From Sphingomonas sp. Leaf343 (GTDB lineage: Bacteria > Pseudomonadota > Alphaproteobacteria > Sphingomonadales > Sphingomonadaceae): DNA of 64,000 nt. Positions 1-11,985 of the stretch are shown one piece after another. Numbering within the stretch: the stretch's first letter is position 1; the number at the start of each line of letters is the position of its first letter. The notes beneath the pieces are model-generated. The model was not told the DNA's origin, made no database searches, and saw only the letters and a list, made by a program, of their open reading frames with translations. Location: contig NZ_LMPG01000012.1 in the NCBI RefSeq assembly GCF_001423765.1, forward strand, positions 218,400-282,399. The letters are read 5' to 3'. The position numbers and the translations under genes were made by a program.

Positions 1-563
1 GCGGCGGCGAGCGCGAGCAGCGGCGCGAGGTCGCGTTCGTCCTGTGCGGCGTTGCCGGAGGCTGGCCCCTCCCCCGCCAGCCCGCGGCGTTGCAGGAACA
101 GCCCGGCGGCGGCGGGGCTGTCGTCGGCGGCCATGCCCGCCAGCCACGCGTCCCAGCCGCTGGCGATCAGCCGCGCCGCGCCCTGCGACGGGGTGCCGGC
201 GGCGTCGTCCGCCTGCCGGTCGAGCCGCGCGAGCATGGTCGAGGCGAGCCGGTTGTCGAAGCGGTGCCGCGTCCAGGTCGATCCGTCCGGGCGGCTGTAG
301 GTATCGACCTGACCGTCGATCGCGCGCGCGGTCAGCGCGTCAGCGATCCTGTCCCGCGCGAGCAGGCTGGCCGCCTGCCACCCCAAGGCGAAGGCCGACC
401 CCGCCGCGCGCCGCCGCAGCGCATAGGCGGAGGAGACGGACATGCCGACATGCCGGCACGCCTCCTCCACCGTCGCCCCCACCGCGACGGATTCGAGAAA
501 CGCGCACTGCCGCTCTCCGGTCCAGCCGTCTTGGCGAATGTCGCAGGGCGTGTCCGCGTTCAT
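1..563 (-). CDS. Conserved hypothetical protein with HTH-like N-terminus, cut by window edge
   Basis: An open minus-strand frame starts with ATG at 563 and runs off the left edge after about 187 codons. A good ribosome site (GGAAGGAC) lies 5 nt upstream of the ATG. Residues 14-50 (RQDGWTGERQ onwards, with EEACRHVGMSVSSAY) read like a helix-turn-helix of the kind used by phage-like or resolvase-like regulators: a short helix, a turn at VGMS, then a second helix. The rest is helical and Ala/Arg rich and I do not recognise it. DNA binding is an inference from this one segment. The C-terminus is not visible. Confidence 0.6.
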   Translation of the reverse strand, partial: MNADTPCDIRQDGWTGERQCAFLESVAVGATVEEACRHVGMSVSSAYALRRRAAGSAFALGWQAASLLARDRIADALTARAIDGQVDTYSRPDGSTWTRHRFDNRLASTMLARLDRQADDAAGTPSQGAARLIASGWDAWLAGMAADDSPAAAGLFLQRRGLAGEGPASGNAAQDERDLAPLLALAA

Positions 564-906
564 GGTTTGTCCTTCCGAGAGAGGACGGACCATGTATCCT
601 ATGGGCGGGGTTGTAGGACAGCCATCGTCAATACCGGGCACCGGCGAAGCTATGCCCGCAAATCCCCATCCAGTTCGCCGAACCATCGGTTACACCGATA
701 CAGCGGTAACATCCGGCCGGGTCGGTCTTCAAAACCAGACGATCAAGACAGGCTACCGAATCCGTGGACTGCGACAATCGCTATCCGGATTTTCTCCTGC
801 TCGTAACAGCTTCATATAGCAGTGAAGTTTACGCTCGAGCATCAGCGCTTGACAGTTTTATTCATAGGTGAAAGTTTGTACCTGCAATTATGTCGGAGGT
901 TACTTT
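564..906. other. Intergenic stretch without a supported gene
   Basis: Frames here are short and overlap the start of the preceding gene. The right part (about 780-890) is clearly more AT-rich than its surroundings and includes TTGACA at 849-854, a -35-like hexamer about 50 nt before the next predicted start. No convincing -10 sits at the usual distance, so a promoter is only suggested. Confidence 0.3.
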
Positions 907-1242
907 TTGCGGCCGGTTATGGCGCTGTATGCGCTTGAATTTACTTCAAGTGGTGCAACGGCCCAGACATCCTGTTCGAAACCCTGTCGATATGACCACG
1001 CAATCGAGATGGAGTATCAGGATTATTCCGGCCTCTCTTCTTTTGCGTTCGTCAGCATCTACGGGGGGATGAATGCGAAAATCGAATGCTCCGGAAGTCG
1101 GACGTACTCCATCGCCGTCAGATTTACGGTCCGTAATCCCCGGGATTCGAGGGGCAACCCCGTAGTTCAGGGGGTGACGCCGTGTATTGGCGCGTGCGCG
1201 ACTGCTTCGTTGCTCGATCCGTCATGCCGCCAGCAAGATTAG
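907..1242 (+). CDS. Small cysteine-containing hypothetical protein, possibly exported
   Basis: I chose TTG at 907 because GGAGGT at 895-900 is an ideal ribosome site six bases before it; the frame stays open further upstream to a GTG at 868, which has no such site. The protein is 111 residues. The first 20 residues are fairly hydrophobic and end in GATAQ, which could be a short signal peptide. The rest has six cysteines, including CIGAC near the C-terminus, which fits an oxidising compartment and disulfides. Local GC is below that of neighbours. No family recognised. Confidence 0.45.
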   Translation: MRPVMALYALEFTSSGATAQTSCSKPCRYDHAIEMEYQDYSGLSSFAFVSIYGGMNAKIECSGSRTYSIAVRFTVRNPRDSRGNPVVQGVTPCIGACATASLLDPSCRQQD

Positions 1243-1287
1243 CAGCCGAATATCGTCGCTTTCGGATCTCTTATACTGGAATTCAGC

Positions 1288-1932
1288 ATGGTATCGCCAT
1301 CGACGTTTGCGCTGTTACTGCTTCAGACGACGGTCGTCGCCTCGCCGGGCTATGACATCGCCGGTGCGAAGACCCCCGATGACATTCGGGCGCAGTTTCT
1401 GCAGCGAGCGACACAAACACGGGTTCCCAGCACGCCCGATCGCCCGATTCGCATCACGTCCTTGCCGTCATCCTCGGCGATCCTGAGTGGACAGCGTTCG
1501 CTGAACGAGTCGATTGTCAGGGCGAAAAGGACGACGATCGTCCCCCCGTTGAAACCCCTGGCCGTTGATGGATGCCGGAAGGTCGTGGAATTCGCCCGTG
1601 GCTACACCTTGCGGGGCAGCAGCGTTCTGAACGGGCGGTCGAGCACCTTCGACTGCGGCACGTTCGTAGCCATCGTCGTCGACGAAGATTTCGGTCGACC
1701 GCTGGACGTCCTGACGGTTTCGGGATTTGATCCGGCCGACATGGCGGCGGTGGTCAACGGCGGTGCGCTGGCCCGAAGTTTCCGTCTGGGCAAGACCGGC
1801 GCGAAGGAGGTCGTCTATCGGTGGGTGCGGCCCGGCCGTGCCCTGACGATCGAGCTGACATCGGACGCGAACGATTACCCGACATTGGTCCGTGCCGGTG
1901 ACGCCATCCTCAACTCCGTGACCTCGGGATAA
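1288..1932 (+). CDS. Secreted hypothetical protein
   Basis: This 214-residue protein starts at ATG 1288. Residues 1-20 have a hydrophobic core (FALLLLQTTVV) followed by ASPG, as in a Sec signal peptide with cleavage near residue 19. Two cysteines (in DGCRKV and FDCGTF) could form a disulfide after export. The body has no motif I recognise. It follows the small cysteine-containing ORF by 45 bases on the same strand, so the two may be cotranscribed. It faces uvrA tail to tail, 49 bases apart. Confidence 0.55.
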   Translation: MVSPSTFALLLLQTTVVASPGYDIAGAKTPDDIRAQFLQRATQTRVPSTPDRPIRITSLPSSSAILSGQRSLNESIVRAKRTTIVPPLKPLAVDGCRKVVEFARGYTLRGSSVLNGRSSTFDCGTFVAIVVDEDFGRPLDVLTVSGFDPADMAAVVNGGALARSFRLGKTGAKEVVYRWVRPGRALTIELTSDANDYPTLVRAGDAILNSVTSG

Positions 1933-1981
1933 GCCGGGCAACCGGCGAACCTCCGGGCCGACATAGGCCCGGACGTCCAGT

Positions 1982-4891
<2,910 letters not shown>

Positions 4892-4903
4892 GAGGCGGTT
4901 ATT

Positions 4904-4918
4904 GTTCCATATTTGTTC
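4904..4918 (-). promoter_or_regulatory. LexA (SOS) box in front of uvrA
   Basis: GTTC at 4904-4907 and GTTC at 4915-4918 are separated by exactly seven bases; on the gene's strand this reads GAAC-N7-GAAC. This direct repeat is the known LexA operator of alphaproteobacteria. It sits just before the uvrA start codon, where a bound repressor would block transcription. Confidence 0.75.
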
Positions 4919-5075
4919 GCGAGGCAAGGGCGCGCGCCGCTGTACCAGAATGGGGCGAGCGACCCCGCGGAGCAAGGGCCGCCCGGATGCCGCCCGGATG
5001 TAGATCAATTGCGGCATGGCCCCCCGCGCCCCGCCGACAATGATGGGCGAAGACGCTAACGGGGAACATCATAGC

Positions 5076-5933
5076 ATGACGCGCACGACTTTCATTGCCG
5101 CTCTCGGAGCGATCACCCTTGCTGCCTCGGCCGCTCATGCACAGACCGCGCCGTGCGACACGCTCGCCGCGGATTGTTATCAGGTGATCGTGGACGGCAA
5201 CAGCAATCCCGGCCGGAGCTTCGACGGGGGCACCGACGGGCCAACCCGCGCCAGCACCAGCTACACGGTCGACCTGCCGGAATTAGGATGGCTGACGACG
5301 TGGACCGCCAGCGCCGATCTCTCGACGGGCGCGGCCCGCGCTTCGTTCACGACGAACGTCGGGGGCACCGTCTACGCATCGATGTGGGAACGGTTCGCCT
5401 TCGATCTGCCTAGCGGCGTCGACATGGTCACCGCACGCGTATCGTGGACGGTCGACGGCACGACGACCTTCGGCCCTCAGGGCACGCCCAATGGGATGGG
5501 AGCGCGGTTCAGCATTCAGGATGTCGGATCATCCGGCGACGGCAATTATGCCGTTACATTCGACCAGCTGGATTTCAACTCGCGCAGCACCGACTATCAG
5601 CGATTTACGTCCAACGGGTATCATGAATTCAGCTATTCCGGTCTGCTGGATATCTACGAAGGCCACCTCTACAGCTTCGACCAGCATATCGGCCTGGGAT
5701 CAAGCGGTGCGGCGCAGCTGGATTACGGCAACACCGCGTTCTTCAATATCGAGCTTCCGGCCGGCGCATCGATCCGGTCCTCATCCGGCGTCCTGCTGTC
5801 GAACCCGATCATCAAGACGCCGGGAGCGGTGCCAGAGCCGGCGACCTGGGCGATGCTGACGCTCGGAATCGGCATGATGGGCGCGGGCCTGCGCACGCGG
5901 CGGCGCGATCAAGCGATGTCGCCGACTGCCTGA
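5076..5933 (+). CDS. PEP-CTERM sorting-domain exported protein
   Basis: The 285-residue protein has a classical signal peptide (MTRTTFIAALG... ending AAHAQ, residues 1-22). Its C-terminus carries VPEPATWAML, then a hydrophobic helix (LGIGMMGAGL) and a basic RTRRR tail, the tripartite PEP-CTERM signal read by exosortase (PEPA-type, common in sphingomonads). The middle is rich in Ser, Thr, Gly and Asp and looks like a beta-rich extracellular domain. The ATG at 5076 is preferred over a longer frame from 5016 because it places the signal peptide at the N-terminus. The 3' end overlaps the convergent LuxR gene by 25 bases. Confidence 0.85.
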   Translation: MTRTTFIAALGAITLAASAAHAQTAPCDTLAADCYQVIVDGNSNPGRSFDGGTDGPTRASTSYTVDLPELGWLTTWTASADLSTGAARASFTTNVGGTVYASMWERFAFDLPSGVDMVTARVSWTVDGTTTFGPQGTPNGMGARFSIQDVGSSGDGNYAVTFDQLDFNSRSTDYQRFTSNGYHEFSYSGLLDIYEGHLYSFDQHIGLGSSGAAQLDYGNTAFFNIELPAGASIRSSSGVLLSNPIIKTPGAVPEPATWAMLTLGIGMMGAGLRTRRRDQAMSPTA

Positions 5934-7066
5934 ACCGCGAGGGACAACGTCAATAGCCAGATGCCGATGCGGGTCAGCAGCCGGGCAAGTTGCGCCTGGC
6001 TGCTGACGCCGACCTTGCGGAACACACTGGCCAATTGCACGCGCACGGTGCCGTAGGCGATCCCGAGCCGGTCTGCGACCTGACGCAGCCCGCCCTCATC
6101 CTCGATCAACGCCACGGTCAACCGAGTTTCGGCCGGGGTGAGCTCGAAGCACTGCGCCCATCTGCGTGCGGCCGTCAGCGTGACCCCGCCCGCATCGGGC
6201 TCGGTCACGAGAATCAACGCGGCGGGACCGAACATGCGAAAGGGCGATGGCGGGTTGGGTACCGGATCGACCCGCACCAGCAAGTCGGGCCGCCCCGAGG
6301 GCCGGGGCAACGCCAGGGCTGCTCCGGCGGTACCATCCCTCACCGCGCCCAGTGCCGACGCGATCGCCGTGTCGAGACGGCGGGTATGGGTCAGCGAGGC
6401 TGCGACCAGTCGATCGCCGCACCTGTGCAGCCCATCCTTGCGATCAAGCAACGCGAGTGCCACCGGACTCGTCCGCAAGATACGACCGTCCCGACCGACC
6501 ATGATCGCGAGAGCGGCATCGCTGGCGAAATCGGGCGGACGGTTGGCGGTGCGCATCGCTCGCTCGACGTGATCGAACAGCATCGTGAAAAGATCGATGG
6601 CCTCCCGCGCATGGCTGCCAGCCGCGGCGGCCGCGTGAATCGATATGCCGAGCGTTAGTCCAGCGATTGGCGGCGTGTAGCGGACGAGCGAGTCCGCGAT
6701 CCCCAGTCGATCCCCGATCCAGCGGGCATAGGGATCCTCGTCGGGATCGCGCCCCTGGTGGACAAGGGCCGTGCGCAGCCGCACTCCGCCGGCATGCGGA
6801 TGAGCGGCGCCGAACGCCAGCAAGGGGTCGCGCGCGAACATTTCGGCGTCGTATTCGTGCAGGCCGTCACGGAATCGGTCGGCATTGGGGCCGCTCCACC
6901 GAGTGTCGTGATAGTGACCGCGGCGCAGATCAACCACGGAAACCAACATCAAGTGACTGTTGGTGTGGGAGATCATCCTGTCGAGCACAGCAGGCCAGCG
7001 ATCCGGATCGTCGATCGTATCGTAGATGGACCGAACGAGATCGGCCGTACCGTCGCTCAACGACAT
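5909..7066 (-). CDS. LuxR-family transcriptional regulator with hydrophobic C-terminal tail
   Basis: The protein is 385 residues from ATG 7066. The long N-terminal part (residues 1-290) is an unassigned sensor region resembling those in sphingomonad LuxR regulators. The C-terminal HTH is recognisable: LTPAETRLTVALIEDEGG, then ADRLGIAYGTVRVQL and FRKVGVSSQAQLARLL. After the HTH there is an unusual tail of about 20 residues (IGIWLLTLSLAVQAV) that is strongly hydrophobic. The frame continues upstream without a start that adds conserved sequence. The ligand is unknown. Its neighbour, overlapping tail to tail, is a PEP-CTERM protein; the overlap may be the only link. Confidence 0.8.
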   Translation of the reverse strand: MSLSDGTADLVRSIYDTIDDPDRWPAVLDRMISHTNSHLMLVSVVDLRRGHYHDTRWSGPNADRFRDGLHEYDAEMFARDPLLAFGAAHPHAGGVRLRTALVHQGRDPDEDPYARWIGDRLGIADSLVRYTPPIAGLTLGISIHAAAAAGSHAREAIDLFTMLFDHVERAMRTANRPPDFASDAALAIMVGRDGRILRTSPVALALLDRKDGLHRCGDRLVAASLTHTRRLDTAIASALGAVRDGTAGAALALPRPSGRPDLLVRVDPVPNPPSPFRMFGPAALILVTEPDAGGVTLTAARRWAQCFELTPAETRLTVALIEDEGGLRQVADRLGIAYGTVRVQLASVFRKVGVSSQAQLARLLTRIGIWLLTLSLAVQAVGDIA

Positions 7067-7226
7067 GCTACCACCCCCCAGCCATGCTGACAGCGTATCA
7101 TGGCCGATCTGGCCCGTCCTCATTTTCATGACGGATTCGAAACAGAGCTCACGCGGCCACGCCGGGTCAGCCTTGCGCCGGCAAAGAGGTGGCCTATCTT
7201 TCCAATACACCAGAGCGGAGCACTTT

Positions 7227-7655
7227 ATGGCCAAGGACGCGGACAGGACGACGGGCAAGGGCGGCAGCAACAGGGCCAAACGCATCCCCAAGCGGATCGG
7301 CGGCGTAAAGCTGCCAAAGGAATTGCGGCAGAAAGGCGAGGCGATGCTCGACCGGGGCGAGGCGCTGCTGGCGCAGGCGAACACGCCGGCCGGGCGCGAG
7401 GTGCTGGCGGCGGGGCTGACGATGGCGGCGGCGGCGGCGAGCGCGGCGATCGTCAATGCCGGGCGCGAGCGGACCAAGGCGGCGGAGGCCGCTGCCGCGC
7501 CGGAGCCGGCGGCGCCCCCTACCCCGCCCTCACCGCCCCCGCAGGGCACGCCCCAGGGCACTCAGCGCACCCCCGACCCGCAGGTGATCGCCGATGCGCT
7601 GACGCAGGCGGCGGAGCAGGTGCTCGGTCGATTGTTCGGCGGGAAGAAGGCGTAA
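7227..7655 (+). CDS. Basic, alanine-rich hypothetical protein
   Basis: This 142-residue protein starts at ATG 7227 behind a GGAG site. The N-terminus is lysine/arginine rich (KRIPKRIGGVKLPKELRQ), followed by an Ala-rich helix (about residues 55-90), a Pro/Gln linker with repeated PPP and TPQGT motifs, and a C-terminal helix ending GRLFGGKKA. The composition recalls small polyhydroxyalkanoate-granule or nucleoid-associated proteins, but no diagnostic motif is present, so no function is proposed. It is divergent from the LuxR gene with 160 bases between them. Confidence 0.65.
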   Translation: MAKDADRTTGKGGSNRAKRIPKRIGGVKLPKELRQKGEAMLDRGEALLAQANTPAGREVLAAGLTMAAAAASAAIVNAGRERTKAAEAAAAPEPAAPPTPPSPPPQGTPQGTQRTPDPQVIADALTQAAEQVLGRLFGGKKA

Positions 7656-7754
7656 CGGCGCGTCGCCGGGCGGATCTCCGAAAAGACCCTCTTGTCCGTT
7701 TTCGTGCTGCGCATCGTCGGGCAATGGCGTCCGCTCGTTGGCGTTCGAGATCGC

Positions 7755-7787
7755 TCAGGCCGAACACAGATCAGAGGTTCGGCCTGA
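7755..7787. repeat. Inverted repeat, 11-bp arms, 11-nt loop
   Basis: TCAGGCCGAAC at 7755-7765 is matched perfectly by GTTCGGCCTGA at 7777-7787. It lies 100 bases after the 142-residue protein gene and could be its transcription terminator, although no T-run follows. Confidence 0.5.
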
Positions 7788-7807
7788 TGTCGGTTCCAGT
7801 CCATCTT

Positions 7808-7829
7808 ACCTACCGTTGCAACGGTAGGT
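7808..7829. promoter_or_regulatory. Perfect 22-base palindrome
   Basis: Two 11-base halves (ACCTACCGTTG and CAACGGTAGGT) meet with no spacer, centred between 7818 and 7819. A loopless dyad fits a dimeric protein's binding site better than a terminator. No start codon of a convincing gene is nearby, so the regulated gene, if any, is unknown. Confidence 0.45.
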
Positions 7830-8260
7830 GGCCCTGCGCCGTCTAGACGCCGACGCGCTGCGCCCGAAAAGGTGATGTTGTGGGGATGTCTGCGTTTGGT
7901 GGATAGCGACCGGTCTGTTTACGGCACGAACCACGGATTGCGGACGTTGCCAACGATGGGCACAATGATCCCGTGGAAGACATCTCGATCCTGTCCCGCG
8001 ATCCATATCGGCGACGCACATGGTTGCGGCAGCGCTCGCCCTTCTGGCTGATTGATCCTGGCTTCGCCGCCAAGGGGAGCGACTGCGTAGCCGCAGGCGG
8101 CCGTCATGAGTGGTACAACAGTGGTGACGGATCAGCGTGCTACCATTGTCAGGTCACGATGAGCGGGAACGCCTGGCAAATCGGTGGGGCAGATGTTCTG
8201 CTCCGCCCACCCCGACGGCGATAGTTTGGGGGAAACCGGCCGTTCACCCGCATCCTTTTC

Positions 8261-8452
8261 TTAGAGGGCCATTGCGCCAAAGAGGCAGGCGCAGCCGAGC
8301 GCGGCGATCAACATTCTGTTCACAGCAAAGCGGATTGGAGAATCACGCCGGGAAGCTGTGCCAAAGCGGCTTGGCATCACGCCGAGCATCAATCCGCGTG
8401 CAAACAATGCGCAGAAGAAGATGGCCAGCCCGATCAGCGCCAAACGCGTCAT
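8261..8452 (-). CDS. Small two-helix membrane protein, hypothetical
   Basis: A 63-residue frame begins at ATG 8452. Residues 2-20 (TRLALIGLAIFFCALFARG) form one hydrophobic segment and the C-terminal 16 residues (MLIAALGCACLFGAMAL) another, with a basic, Ser/Arg-rich loop between. That pattern is unlikely in a random GC-rich frame. It is the last of a row of small minus-strand frames. Function unknown; a GTG at 8467 would add five residues. Confidence 0.45.
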   Translation of the reverse strand: MTRLALIGLAIFFCALFARGLMLGVMPSRFGTASRRDSPIRFAVNRMLIAALGCACLFGAMAL

Positions 8453-8504
8453 GCCGTCACTCTGCACAGCAGGACGAATGTCTGCAATTGGGACGATCTT
8501 GACA

Positions 8505-8651
8505 TCAGCCCATCAAGTAAACGGCAATGGTGATTGCGCCGACAGTCAGCGCCAGAACGGCAAGGATGCTTACGATCCATGAAGCCGCTCGACCGAATTT
8601 ATCATCGATCCAACGGACAACATCTTCAGCGATGAAGGTTACGAAGTCCAT
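8505..8651 (-). CDS. Very small single-pass membrane protein, hypothetical
   Basis: This 48-codon frame runs from ATG 8651 to TGA at 8505. It starts with an amphipathic segment (MDFVTFIAEDVVRWIDDKFG) followed by one clear transmembrane helix (WIVSILAVLALTVGAITIAV) and ends YLMG. The acidic/aromatic helix before a membrane segment resembles small membrane-anchored peptides. It lies between two other small minus-strand frames, 52 bases from each. The ribosome site is weak (GGTAGG, too far). Function unknown. Confidence 0.4.
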   Translation of the reverse strand: MDFVTFIAEDVVRWIDDKFGRAASWIVSILAVLALTVGAITIAVYLMG

Positions 8652-8704
8652 TAAGGGAACCTACCGCTTTAACGAATGGCAGCAATTGGGAAATTCGACA
8701 AAGA

Positions 8705-8917
8705 TCATGGATGACCGGCTTTGGGCGTTTTCGATTGGGCCCGCCTCGCGATAGCCGCTTCAAGCCAATGAGTGCGTTGGTGCCATTGTTTTGCAACCTT
8801 AGCGGAAGACGCGATGCTAAGGCGTATACGAGTGCGATCAAGCTCGGATTGTAGCTCTTCGCCGGTCAGCTTGTCCAGGTCGGTATCGGTGTGCGGTACG
8901 CCAGATCGCTTGCTCAT
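8705..8917 (-). CDS. Small helical hypothetical protein
   Basis: A 70-residue frame from ATG 8917. The sequence is charged and helical (TDLDKLTGEELQSELDR, then WHQRTHWLEAAIARR), balanced in composition and unlike the Arg/Pro-rich frames that arise from GC bias, which supports real coding. Its start overlaps the stop of the frame upstream in an ATGA arrangement, and it has no ribosome site of its own, which would fit translational coupling. No family recognised. Confidence 0.45.
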   Translation of the reverse strand: MSKRSGVPHTDTDLDKLTGEELQSELDRTRIRLSIASSAKVAKQWHQRTHWLEAAIARRAQSKTPKAGHP

Positions 8918-9162
8918 TTGGGCAACATGCTACGCTCGATGAATGTCCACAAGAGGGCGTGATCGGACATTCGCTTCGTTCCATGCGGGAGCGTCGATCG
9001 GACAGTCGAGGGGTACTCAAGGCCGACGGACATCACGGCGGCAATGTCTCCGAGGCGTGGTCCCGGCGGTGTCCCGGGATGAACGGTCGATTTGGAGAGC
9101 GAGAGACGCCGTAGCGCCGAAAGGCGCTCATCCTTGATGGTGCAGGACGGTAACGGAACCAT
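8914..9162 (-). CDS. Possible small hypothetical protein upstream of 8705-8917
   Basis: This 82-residue frame is the weakest of the row. It ends in an ATGA overlap with the next frame, and its C-terminal part (MSDHALLWTFIERSMLPK) looks protein-like, while the N-terminal part is ordinary. No ribosome site precedes ATG 9162; the ATG at 9033 or 8967 could be the true start. It may not be a gene. Confidence 0.22.
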   Translation of the reverse strand: MVPLPSCTIKDERLSALRRLSLSKSTVHPGTPPGPRLGDIAAVMSVGLEYPSTVRSTLPHGTKRMSDHALLWTFIERSMLPK

Positions 9163-9207
9163 CGTGCTGCTTGCCGCTCCCCCGCGACCGTGGCGAGGTG
9201 ACGGTGC

Positions 9208-9882
9208 CTATTTCCCCGCGACCGCCGGGGTCGCGCCGGGAACGGCGGGGGGGACGGGGACGAGTTCGTAGATGTCGAGGAGCGCCCCCCGGCCCGCCTT
9301 CGGCAGCACCAGCCGCCAGCGGAACGGGCCGACACGCTCGACGATGCCGGCGACGTCGCCGGCGGGATCGGTGCCGTAGCCCGGCGATTGCTGATTCGCG
9401 TGACGGCGGGTGCCGCCGAGCAGGACCTGACGGGTCGCACCGTCCTCGAACAGCCAGCCACCGGGCAGGTTGGCACCGTCGACCTTGGTGAAGGCGACAC
9501 CCTTCGCGTCACCCTCGATGTAACAGAAATCGGGTTTGAAGCTGGCGATCGGCGCGGTGCCGCCGAGCCGGACCAGGCGGCAGCGATAGGGCCCCGGCGG
9601 AAGCGAAGGCAGGGGCAGCGCACCGGCGGGGTCGAGCAGCGCGCCTTCCGCCGTGACCTTGCCGGCGTAGCGACGGGTGATGCGGGTCTTCGCCTCCGCC
9701 CAGCGGCGCGGAAGAGCATCGATCCGCGCCTGATCCTCCGCCGATGCGAGCGCGCGCCAGCCGGTGGGCCGGGGCGCGGCGGCCTCCACCGCGACCGTCG
9801 GACGGGGGCGATGCGCGCAGCCGGACAGCGAAACGGCGGACAACGGAAGGGCAAGCGCGATGGTCACGGCTACGCGGTTCAT
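9208..9882 (-). CDS. DUF4893-type lipoprotein
   Basis: The 224-residue product starts at ATG 9882 behind AAGGAG. Residues 1-22 form a lipoprotein signal with lipobox LSGC (Cys22), so it should be anchored to a membrane on the periplasmic side. The body (GWRALASAEDQARIDALPRRWAEA, then GPYRCRLVRLG and FCYIEGDA) matches my memory of the DUF4893 family, found widely in sphingomonads and of unknown function. It is monocistronic as far as can be seen. Confidence 0.75.
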   Translation of the reverse strand: MNRVAVTIALALPLSAVSLSGCAHRPRPTVAVEAAAPRPTGWRALASAEDQARIDALPRRWAEAKTRITRRYAGKVTAEGALLDPAGALPLPSLPPGPYRCRLVRLGGTAPIASFKPDFCYIEGDAKGVAFTKVDGANLPGGWLFEDGATRQVLLGGTRRHANQQSPGYGTDPAGDVAGIVERVGPFRWRLVLPKAGRGALLDIYELVPVPPAVPGATPAVAGK

Positions 9883-9995
9883 GGCGCGAGGCTCCTTGGG
9901 GGTTCGTCGATGGCGGGTGAGGTGTTGATGAAACGTAAACGGGGCTGGTTAACAAAAGGTAAACGCCGACCGACCGTGCGACGGATGGAGGGCGT

Positions 9996-10307
9996 TCATG
10001 CGTCGGGCCGCCGACGCTTGCCGCGCCAGCCGAGCGACGCGCGGTTGAGGGCGTGCAGGTCGGCGGAGCCTTCCGCGACCGCCCGGCCGAGCCGGATCGC
10101 GGCGTCGAGGCGGTCGGCGGCGATATAGCGATAGGCGGGACGGCCGGCGACGTGATCGTACCACGGGCCGCCGCAGACCGTGTCGAGCAGGATGCGCTGG
10201 AAACAATGGTCCGCGCTGACCGGCCAGTGACGGTCCTTCGCCAGCGCCGGGAGCATGGTGCGGGTCAGATGGAGCCAGTCGGCTTCGAGGGTGGCGCGGG
10301 GCGGCAT
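9996..10307 (-). CDS. Conserved hypothetical protein
   Basis: I take ATG 10307 as the start, giving 103 residues (MPPRATLEADWLHLTRTMLP...). The core DHCFQRILLDTVCGGPWYDHV followed by LNRASLGWRGKRR has a balanced, conserved look; I recall similar short sphingomonad proteins labelled, probably wrongly, as GCN5-related acetyltransferases. No acetyl-CoA-binding motif (R/Q-x-x-G-x-G/A) is present. No clear ribosome site. Function unknown. Confidence 0.6.
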   Translation of the reverse strand: MPPRATLEADWLHLTRTMLPALAKDRHWPVSADHCFQRILLDTVCGGPWYDHVAGRPAYRYIAADRLDAAIRLGRAVAEGSADLHALNRASLGWRGKRRRPDA

Positions 10308-10530
10308 GCGATGATCGATCCGGCGGTGTGTCAACGATATAGGGGCCCGGCTTTGCCGGAACAGGGCGATCGCCGACGTGGTGGCGATCGCAGCGCGGTC
10401 CGCGGTGGAACCTGGTGGAAGCCCGGCGCTTCGAACTTGCTTCGTACAAAAAAGAGGGGGAGGTAGAAGGGGCGTCACGGCGAAGCCGTGCCGTCGGTCG
10501 GCGCTCTCGGCGCCGCCGGCCGGCCTTCGC

Positions 10531-10554
10531 GGGAGTGCACTCAGGCGCACTCCC
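10531..10554 (-). terminator. Hairpin directly after lpd
   Basis: GGGAGTGC at 10531-10538 pairs with GCACTCCC at 10547-10554 around an 8-nt loop, starting 8 bases after the lpd stop codon. The position fits the end of the TCA operon, but there is no T-run, so a Rho-assisted or mRNA-protecting role is equally possible. Confidence 0.5.
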
Positions 10555-10561
10555 GTTGCGG

Positions 10562-11968
<1,407 letters not shown>

Positions 11969-11985
11969 TCTCTGTTCCCGTATCA

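Larger units (their letters stand above)
7656..8260. other. About 600 bases with no supported gene
   Basis: Frames on both strands are short, mutually overlapping and without ribosome sites or familiar protein sequence. The only structured sequence is two dyads at 7755-7787 and 7808-7829, listed separately. The rest looks like decayed or non-coding DNA. Confidence 0.4.

Noticed and set aside
44..616. Plus-strand frames over the first 600 bases
   Set aside because: They are Arg/Pro-rich shadows of the minus-strand gene that starts at 563 with a good ribosome site.
690..780. Possible tRNA-Sec-like fragment (GGTCTTCAAAACC with a later CGAATCC)
   Set aside because: The anticodon-loop-like match has only a 3-bp stem, there is no acceptor stem or proper T-arm, and no other selenocysteine genes are visible.
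7806..8224. Short frames on both strands in the 7.8-8.2 kb region
   Set aside because: No ribosome sites, mutual overlap, and composition expected by chance; the region also contains palindromes.
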